The notes beneath the pieces are model-generated. The model was not told the DNA's origin. It saw only the letters and a list, made by a program, of their open reading frames with translations, and did no database searches. From an uncultured Eubacteriales bacterium (lineage in GTDB: Bacteria > Bacillota > Clostridia > Oscillospirales > Oscillospiraceae): a stretch of 10,041 nt of DNA. Below, in pieces: positions 5,711 through 10,041 of the stretch. The DNA is taken from the NCBI GenBank assembly GCA_900540545.1, contig UQGJ01000082.1, positions 1-10,041 on the forward strand, given 5' to 3'. The position numbers and the translations under genes were made by a program. The stretch's first letter is position 1, and each line of letters begins with the position of its first letter.

Positions 5711-6349
5711 ATGACGATCCAAGACATCGAGCGCCGCCTTCAGCACCACACCCCCGGCCTTCTGGGGGTGACGGACCACTGCGCGGTGCTGGTCCCACTG
5801 GTGGAGTGGGCTGGGGACCTGTACCTCCTGTTCGAGGTCCGGGCCAAATCTCTGCACCGCCAGCCGGGGGAGGTCTGCTTCCCCGGCGGAGGCATGGAGC
5901 CGGGGGAGAGCGCCACCGAGTGCGCCTTCCGGGAGACCTGGGAGGAGCTGGGCATCCCCGCCTCCGCCATCCGCCCCGTGGCCCGTCTGGACGGCGTGTA
6001 CCACCAGGGCGGCTTCCTTACGCACCCGGTGCTGGCCCAGGTGGAGGCCGGGGCCGTCCTCAACCTGTCGGCCAACCCGGACGAGGTGGAGGAGACCTTC
6101 CTGGTCCCCCTGCGCTTCTTCGAGACCAACCCGCCGGAGGTCTACACCTACCCCCTCAAGCCCCAGGTGGGGGCCGACTTCCCCTACGCCCGCATCGGCT
6201 TCCCCGAGGGCTACGACTGGAAGGCGGGCAGGGTGGAGGTCCCCATCTGGACCTACAAGGGCCGCCCCATCTGGGGAATCACCGGGCGCATCGTGCTTGG
6301 ACTTCTGGAAGCGCTGCGGTGTAGTAATCCACCTGGCGGACGATGTTGA
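5711..6349 (+). CDS. Nudix hydrolase, CoA pyrophosphatase type
   Basis: Encodes 212 residues, typical of the NudL/YeaB/PCD1 group, which cleaves coenzyme A and its derivatives to 3',5'-ADP and phosphopantetheine in the cytoplasm. The full Nudix box spans residues 60-82 (G-x5-E-x7-RE-x2-EELGI), with the catalytic RETWEE at 74-79. The CoA-specific signature lies immediately before it, about residues 39-60, from LLFEVR to FPGG. The C-terminal PIWGITGRIV at about 190-200 is also usual for the group. The ATG follows AGGAGGT (5699-5705) with 5-nt spacing. The last 71 bp overlap the 3' end of the convergent GNAT gene, and the tail CSNPPGGRC looks like an extension past the normal family end. Substrate is inferred from motifs. 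Confidence 0.93.
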   Translation: MTIQDIERRLQHHTPGLLGVTDHCAVLVPLVEWAGDLYLLFEVRAKSLHRQPGEVCFPGGGMEPGESATECAFRETWEELGIPASAIRPVARLDGVYHQGGFLTHPVLAQVEAGAVLNLSANPDEVEETFLVPLRFFETNPPEVYTYPLKPQVGADFPYARIGFPEGYDWKAGRVEVPIWTYKGRPIWGITGRIVLGLLEALRCSNPPGGRC

Positions 6350-7169
6350 AGCCGCTGGTGGTGTAGAGGCGGAACGCCCGGTCGTTGGTGCTGTCCACCT
6401 CCAGCGTGATTTGTTTTCCCGGGGTTCGGGCGGTCAGGTCCTCCAGCAGGGCGGCCAGAATGGCCCGTCCCCAGCCCCGGCCCTGATGGGCGGGGGAGAT
6501 GGCCACGCCGAAGATGCACAGGCTTTCGCCGCCCAGGTTGGCGCTGGCCGTGCCCAAAAGCTCGCCGTCCTGCCATGCGGTCAGGCAAAGGACGGACGGG
6601 TGGGCCAGGGAATCCCGCAGATTGTGTTCCACGTCCGCCGTATCGCCGCCGAAGACGGCGGTGTTGAGCCGGACCAGGGGGCCGATGTCGTCCTCACCGG
6701 CGGCGCGCAGCTTCGGCAGCAGGTTGGCGGGAGGACGGTGGCCCCCGTAGGCCATCAGGTATTCGGCGTGGTCCAAGGTCAGTCCCCAGTGTTTCGCCGC
6801 GGCCTGACCGGCCTCGCTCCTGGCATCGCAGGGGAAGAGCAGACGCCGATAGCCATAAGGCTCCATAGCGCCCACGGCCTCGGCCAGCAGAGCCTTGAAT
6901 ACCCCCTGGCGGCGGTGGGGCTCGGGTATATAGACGCTGATCTCGCCGGTGTCCGATTCAGGCGAAAAAACGGACAGAGAGCCGATGGGGACCCCGCCGC
7001 CAAACGCCTGAAAATAACTGGGCATCTCCTGGTGGACGTTCCAGGCGTGGTCCAGATTGTCCAGATTGGAAAAAGAACTCCTGTCGGTCAATATTGTGGT
7101 CGCGCGAATATCCAAATCACTCAGCTCACTTTCCAACCCAGTATAACACGTCAGGGGGCGGTCCGCCAT
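6279..7169 (-). CDS. Tandem GNAT-family N-acetyltransferase
   Basis: Encodes 296 residues with two GNAT folds. The N-terminal one (about 45-140) has an acetyl-CoA loop HRRQGVF at 85-91. The C-terminal one (about 155-285) has QGRGWG at 229-234 and the usual late segment NDRAFRLYTTSGF followed by VDYY. The substrate cannot be told. I chose the ATG at 7167-7169 because it precedes the first family-like residues. A longer frame to 7358 runs antisense to the methyltransferase gene and is arginine/proline-rich junk. No ribosome site is visible before this ATG; a GGAGGAGG lies about 30 nt upstream, too far away. The first 100 bp are less GC-rich than the rest. Its 3' end overlaps the Nudix gene, and its start abuts trmN6 head to head. 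Confidence 0.87.
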   Translation of the reverse strand: MADRPLTCYTGLESELSDLDIRATTILTDRSSFSNLDNLDHAWNVHQEMPSYFQAFGGGVPIGSLSVFSPESDTGEISVYIPEPHRRQGVFKALLAEAVGAMEPYGYRRLLFPCDARSEAGQAAAKHWGLTLDHAEYLMAYGGHRPPANLLPKLRAAGEDDIGPLVRLNTAVFGGDTADVEHNLRDSLAHPSVLCLTAWQDGELLGTASANLGGESLCIFGVAISPAHQGRGWGRAILAALLEDLTARTPGKQITLEVDSTNDRAFRLYTTSGFNIVRQVDYYTAALPEVQARCAR

Positions 7170-7854
7170 AGAGACAAGGGAACAGTTAGGACGGTACACC
7201 CTCCTCCAGTCCCCTGGGGTATTCCCTCTGGGGGCGGATACCCTGGACCTGGCCCGGTTCGCCACGGTGCGGCGGCTCTGGCGGGTCTGCGACCTGGGCT
7301 GCGGCTCGGGGGCCCTGGGCCTGCTGCTGTTGGAGCGGGAGGACAGCCTCCGCCTCACTGGCGTGGAGCTGGACGCCCCCGCGGTGGAGCTGGCCCGGCG
7401 AAACTATACCGAAAACCGCGTGGACGGCGCGGTCCTCCCCGGCGACCTGCGGGACCCGGCCCTGTTGCCCGCCGGGACCTTCGACCTGTGCGTCTCCAAC
7501 CCGCCCTGGTTCCCTACGGGGGCCGGGACTTCCGGCGGCCCCGCCCGGTGCGAGGAGGGCTGTACCCTGGCCCAGCTCTGCGCCGCCGCCGGGCGGCTGG
7601 TGAAGAACGGGGGCCGCTTCGCCCTGGTCCACCGGCCGGAGCGGCTGGCCGACCTGTGCGCCGCCCTCCGGGGGGCGGGCCTGGAGCCCAAGCGACTCCA
7701 GCTGGTCCAGCACCGCCCGGACGCGCCCCCCTCGGCGGTCCTGGTGGAGAGCGTCAGGCAGGGCCGCCCCGGTCTGGACGTGCTGCCCGTGCTGGTCCGG
7801 GAACCCATCAAGGAGAAAATGGAGGTCACACCATGCCTGGAACCCTCTACTTAG
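7168..7854 (+). CDS. trmN6: tRNA1(Val) (adenine-N6)-methyltransferase-like, unusual or lost start codon
   Basis: Reading from 7168, about 228 residues. The family adds a methyl group to N6 of A37 in tRNA1(Val) using S-adenosylmethionine. It shows the SAM motif DLGCGSG (residues 42-48) and the adenine-N6 catalytic motif NPPW (111-114; NPPY is more common). A family-like N-terminus (GRYTLLQSP, then FPLGADTLDL) lies before the first usable standard start, a GTG at 7267. The frame back to the stop at 7144-7146 has no ATG, GTG or TTG before 7267. ATA at 7168 stands where the family start is expected, 9 nt after AGGGGG (7153-7158). The gene either starts at ATA or has lost its start. It overlaps rsmI by 22 bp, implying coupled translation. 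Confidence 0.8.
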   Translation: METREQLGRYTLLQSPGVFPLGADTLDLARFATVRRLWRVCDLGCGSGALGLLLLEREDSLRLTGVELDAPAVELARRNYTENRVDGAVLPGDLRDPALLPAGTFDLCVSNPPWFPTGAGTSGGPARCEEGCTLAQLCAAAGRLVKNGGRFALVHRPERLADLCAALRGAGLEPKRLQLVQHRPDAPPSAVLVESVRQGRPGLDVLPVLVREPIKEKMEVTPCLEPST

Positions 7855-8669
7855 TGCCCACCCCCATCGGCAATCTGGGGGACATCTCCCGCCGGACGGC
7901 GGAGATTTTGGAGTCGGTGGACTTCATCGCCGCCGAGGACACCCGGGTGTCGGTGAAGCTGCTCAACCACCTGGGGCTGAAAAAGCCCATGGTGAGCTAC
8001 TACCGCCACAATATGGAGACCAGCGGCCCCGCCGTGGTCTCCCGCCTGCTGGGGGGCGAGGACTGCGCCCTGGTCACCGACGCGGGCACCCCCGCCATCT
8101 CCGACCCCGGCGAGGACCTGGTTCGCCTGTGCGTGGAGCAGGGGGTGGCGGTGGTCTCCATCCCCGGCCCCTGCGCCCTGGTCACGGCCCTGGCCGCCTC
8201 CGGCCTGCCCACCGGCCGCTTCACCTTCGAGGGCTTTTTGGCCATGAACAAGAAGAACCGCAAGGCCCACCTGGACGAGCTGCGGGGGGAGCAGCGGACC
8301 ATGATCTTCTACGAGGCCCCCCACAAGCTCGCCGCCACCCTGTCTGACCTGCGGGACGCCTTCGGCCCCGACCGGCCCATCGCCCTGTGCCGGGAGCTGA
8401 CCAAGCTCCACGAGGAGGTCCGCCGCACCACCCTGGGCGAGGCGGTGGACTGGTACGCGAAAACGCCCCCAAAGGGGGAATTTGTATTGGTGGTGGGGGG
8501 CGGTTGTCCGCCAGAAACGGACATCAGCACCCCGGAGGACGGCCTGCGCCGGGTGGAGGAGCTGCGGGGATCGGGCCTGTCCCTCCGGGATGCCGCCCGG
8601 CAGGCGGCGGCGGAGCTGGGCCTGTCTCGGAAGGAGTTGTACCAGCGCTCCCTGGCGAAAAACGGATAG
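7833..8669 (+). CDS. rsmI: 16S rRNA (cytidine1402-2'-O)-methyltransferase
   Basis: Encodes 278 residues, as expected for RsmI, which 2'-O-methylates C1402 in the decoding centre of 16S rRNA using S-adenosylmethionine. It has the tetrapyrrole-methylase fold with LVPTPIGNLGDIS at residues 7-19, AEDTR at 34-38, TDAGTPAISDPG at 82-93 and the SIPGPCALVTALAASGLP stretch at 109-126. The C-terminal helical tail (LSRKELYQRSLA) is typical. The ATG has an ideal ribosome site, GGAGGT (7821-7826), 6 nt upstream. It lies inside the end of trmN6 and is probably translated from the same message. A shared bidirectional terminator separates it from convergent abrB. Confidence 0.97.
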   Translation: MPGTLYLVPTPIGNLGDISRRTAEILESVDFIAAEDTRVSVKLLNHLGLKKPMVSYYRHNMETSGPAVVSRLLGGEDCALVTDAGTPAISDPGEDLVRLCVEQGVAVVSIPGPCALVTALAASGLPTGRFTFEGFLAMNKKNRKAHLDELRGEQRTMIFYEAPHKLAATLSDLRDAFGPDRPIALCRELTKLHEEVRRTTLGEAVDWYAKTPPKGEFVLVVGGGCPPETDISTPEDGLRRVEELRGSGLSLRDAARQAAAELGLSRKELYQRSLAKNG

Positions 8670-8684
8670 TTTCCTGTCGGATGA

Positions 8685-8736
8685 AATCCTAATTTGTAAG
8701 TTAATGACAGTTGATAAATACAAATAGTATAGGATT
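8685..8736. repeat. AT-rich imperfect inverted repeat after rsmI
   Basis: AATCCTA and ATTTGTA (8685-8698) pair with TACAAAT (8719-8725) and TAGGATT (8730-8736). The stem is 14 bp with a 4-nt bulge (AGTA) and a loop of 20 nt. It is not followed by a T tract and is not needed for termination, since a strong terminator follows at 8771. The composition differs sharply from the flanking genes. Confidence 0.5.
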
Positions 8737-8770
8737 GGAAAAATATAACGAAACAAGAAAAGATAAGAAA

Positions 8771-8805
8771 AAGCAAGCCGGGTCATGGAATGACCCGGCT
8801 TGCTT
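8771..8805. terminator. Bidirectional rho-independent terminator between rsmI and abrB
   Basis: A perfect 16-bp inverted repeat (8771-8786 with 8790-8805) has a 3-nt loop GGA. It is flanked by A-rich sequence on the left and TTT on the right, so a U tract follows the hairpin in both directions (TTTTTCTT on the minus strand). It serves both convergent genes. Confidence 0.92.
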
Positions 8806-8827
8806 TTTCATAGAGAGCGAAAAGAGC

Positions 8828-9070
8828 TTACTTGCTCATCAGCTCCTTGATGCAGTTGGGGCAGATGTTTTTGCCGTGGAAGTTGATGACGTCCTTGGCG
8901 TCGTCGCAGAACACGCAGGCGGGCTGGTACTTCTTCAGGACAATGGACGCGCCGTCCACATAGATCTCCAAAGAGTCCTTCTCCGCGATGTCCAGGGTGC
9001 GGCGCAGCTCGATGGGGAGCACGATGCGCCCCAGTTCGTCAACCTTCCGTACAATTCCAGTGGATTTCAT
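8828..9070 (-). CDS. abrB: AbrB/SpoVT-type transition-state regulator
   Basis: Encodes 80 residues. Residues 1-48 are a swapped-hairpin AbrB DNA-binding domain nearly identical to the Bacillus AbrB N-terminus (MKSTGIVRKVDELGR, then PIELRRTL and AEKD.LEIYVD). Residues 49-80 are not like the Bacillus C-terminus. They carry two CxxC pairs, Cys52/Cys55 (CVFC) and Cys70/Cys73 (CPNC), suggesting a small zinc knuckle. The ATG at 9070 is chosen because the family begins there; AAAGGGG lies 11 nt upstream. A TTG at 9091 would add seven residues and overlap that ribosome site. AbrB proteins are dimeric or tetrameric regulators that usually repress stationary-phase genes. It has its own near-perfect promoter and shares a terminator with rsmI. 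The symbol follows the family and the neighbourhood. Confidence 0.93.
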   Translation of the reverse strand: MKSTGIVRKVDELGRIVLPIELRRTLDIAEKDSLEIYVDGASIVLKKYQPACVFCDDAKDVINFHGKNICPNCIKELMSK

Positions 9071-9136
9071 ATATTTGAGTTCCCCTTTCAAAATATTGCC
9101 AACAATTTTCTAACGGTTAGACCAATATCTGACAGT

Positions 9137-9164
9137 ATTATAACATGCCGTATAGAATTGTCAA
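9137..9164 (-). promoter_or_regulatory. Consensus sigma-A promoter for abrB
   Basis: On the minus strand, TTGACA (9164-9159) and TATAAT (9142-9137) both match the consensus perfectly with a 16-bp spacer. Transcription would begin near 9130, leaving a leader of about 60 nt to the ATG at 9070. The surroundings are AT-rich, unlike most of the window. Confidence 0.85.
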
Positions 9165-9281
9165 TCAAAAAATGGAAATCGACAGCAAATTTTATTTGGA
9201 AGCCAAACATAGGTGGGACCAGTCATGTCCGGGGCCGCCTCGGCGTATATATGGGGAGAGAAAAAGGGGGCTTGGACGGCT

Positions 9282-9857
9282 ATGGCCATGTCGATCATCT
9301 GGACGGGAATGGTAGTGGTATCCATCGTGTGTGGACTGATGACGGGCCGCGGCCCGGCGGTGGCCGCCGCGGCCATGGAGGGCGCGGCCGCCGGGGTGGA
9401 GCTGTGCCTGGGCATGGCCGGGGTCCTGTGCCTGTGGATGGGGGTCATGGAGATCATGCGCCGCTCCGGCCTGTCCGACAAGCTCTCCCGCCTGCTGCGG
9501 CCATTGCTGAAGCGGCTCTATCCCGCCTTCGCCAGGGACAGGGACGTGATGGACACCATCTCGGCCAACGTGTCGGCCAACCTCCTGGGCCTGGGCAACG
9601 CGGCCACCCCCCTGGGCCTGGAGGCGGCCCGGAAGATGAGCCGCAAAACCCCCGGCGTGGCCTCGGACGCCCTGTGTATGCTGGTGGTGTGCAACACCGC
9701 CTCCATCCAGCTCATCCCCACCACCGTGGCGGCCGTCCGCGCCGGAGCGGGCTGCGCCTCCCCCTTCGACATCCTCCCCGCCACCTGGCTGGCCTCCACG
9801 GTATCAGTGGCCGTGGGCATCTGCGCAGCGAAGCTGTTTGCAAGGGTCTGGAAATGA
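9282..9857 (+). CDS. spmA: Spore maturation protein A
   Basis: Encodes 191 residues from this start; Bacillus SpmA is of similar size. SpmA is a polytopic membrane protein of the nucleoside-recognition/gate family, needed with SpmB for full spore core dehydration. The first membrane segment begins at SIIWTGMVVVSIVCG (residues 4-18), followed by another at about 38-55. The hallmark ANVSANLLGLGNAATPLG lies at about 95-112, and a late segment TASIQLIPTT is also family-like. The start is uncertain. ATG 9282 gives the family-like N-terminus but has only AGGGGG 11 nt upstream. ATG 9225 has a better ribosome site (AGGTGG, 8 nt) and adds 19 residues with no family look; ATG 9288 is also possible. No spmB start follows within the window; a dispersed repeat does. 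Confidence 0.93.
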   Translation: MAMSIIWTGMVVVSIVCGLMTGRGPAVAAAAMEGAAAGVELCLGMAGVLCLWMGVMEIMRRSGLSDKLSRLLRPLLKRLYPAFARDRDVMDTISANVSANLLGLGNAATPLGLEAARKMSRKTPGVASDALCMLVVCNTASIQLIPTTVAAVRAGAGCASPFDILPATWLASTVSVAVGICAAKLFARVWK

Positions 9858-9922
9858 TCATGCAGAATGCGGCACGTGCAGACCTGCAACGGGCAGAAAG
9901 CCAATTCAAAAACGCACAACCC

Positions 9923-10041
9923 AATGGCGGCCCGTTTGCACCAAGCAAAACGCAACTACTTCCAAGTTTTGCCCGGCTCTTACACGAGGGGCGATAGCCG
10001 GAGTTGTTCCAGCGCCAGACCAATACGAGCTGCAACGGCTC
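9923..10041 (-). repeat. Dispersed repeat D, copy 2 (inverted, runs to the window edge)
   Basis: Reverse complement of the repeat at 5109-5225, beginning about 65 bp after the spmA stop. Conserved blocks are listed with copy 1. It may continue past the window end. Open frames here are artefacts of the repeat. Confidence 0.75.

Noticed and set aside
7142..7147. TATAAC as a -10 element for trmN6
   Set aside because: No -35 element at a suitable distance, and the start point would fall on the ribosome site.
6297..7832. 790-residue frame ending in RsmI
   Set aside because: Only the last 278 residues are RsmI; the upstream part is antisense to the GNAT gene and out of frame with trmN6.
8711..9997. 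428-residue plus-strand frame across abrB and spmA
   Set aside because: It is antisense to abrB and out of frame with spmA, both secure; it reads through the terminator and promoter region.

Overview
The window looks like chromosomal DNA from a GC-rich, spore-forming, strictly anaerobic Firmicute, probably of the Oscillospiraceae (Flavonifractor / Lawsonibacter / Pseudoflavonifractor type). The grounds are the strong preference for G or C in third codon positions, a class III (anaerobic) ribonucleotide reductase with its activase, the sporulation gene spmA, an AbrB-type regulator next to rsmI, and intergenic gaps filled with short GC-rich palindromic repeats. The genus is inferred from gene style, not proven.

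Layout. Positions 1-275 hold repeat elements and the terminator of a minus-strand gene. A large secreted lipoprotein of unknown function is on the minus strand (276-1634). It diverges from nrdD (1953-4274), whose leader carries a sigma-A-like promoter, a NrdR-box-like site and a terminator-like hairpin just before the ribosome binding site. nrdG (4421-4948) follows, separated from nrdD by two inverted copies of a palindromic repeat. A gene-free repeat island (4949-5710) contains relatives of nearly every repeat found elsewhere in the window. Next come a Nudix CoA pyrophosphatase (5711-6349, +) and a tandem GNAT acetyltransferase (6279-7169, -) whose 3' ends overlap. A trmN6-like tRNA methyltransferase (about 7168-7854, +) without a standard start codon and rsmI (7833-8669, +) form an overlapping pair. 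They converge on abrB (8828-9070, -) across a bidirectional terminator. spmA (9282-9857, +) ends the window, followed by a second copy of a repeat of about 120 bp.

How the genes work together. NrdD makes deoxyribonucleotides without oxygen and NrdG installs its glycyl radical; the upstream site suggests NrdR control. TrmN6 and RsmI modify tRNA and 16S rRNA respectively, and the order trmN6-rsmI-convergent abrB matches yabB-yazA-yabC-abrB of Bacillus subtilis without yazA. AbrB-type regulation and SpmA point to a sporulating lifestyle.

I found no clear new defence or biosynthetic system. The most notable signals are the dispersed repeat families whose hairpin arms change in compensating pairs, the ATA codon where trmN6 should start, and the nrdD leader.
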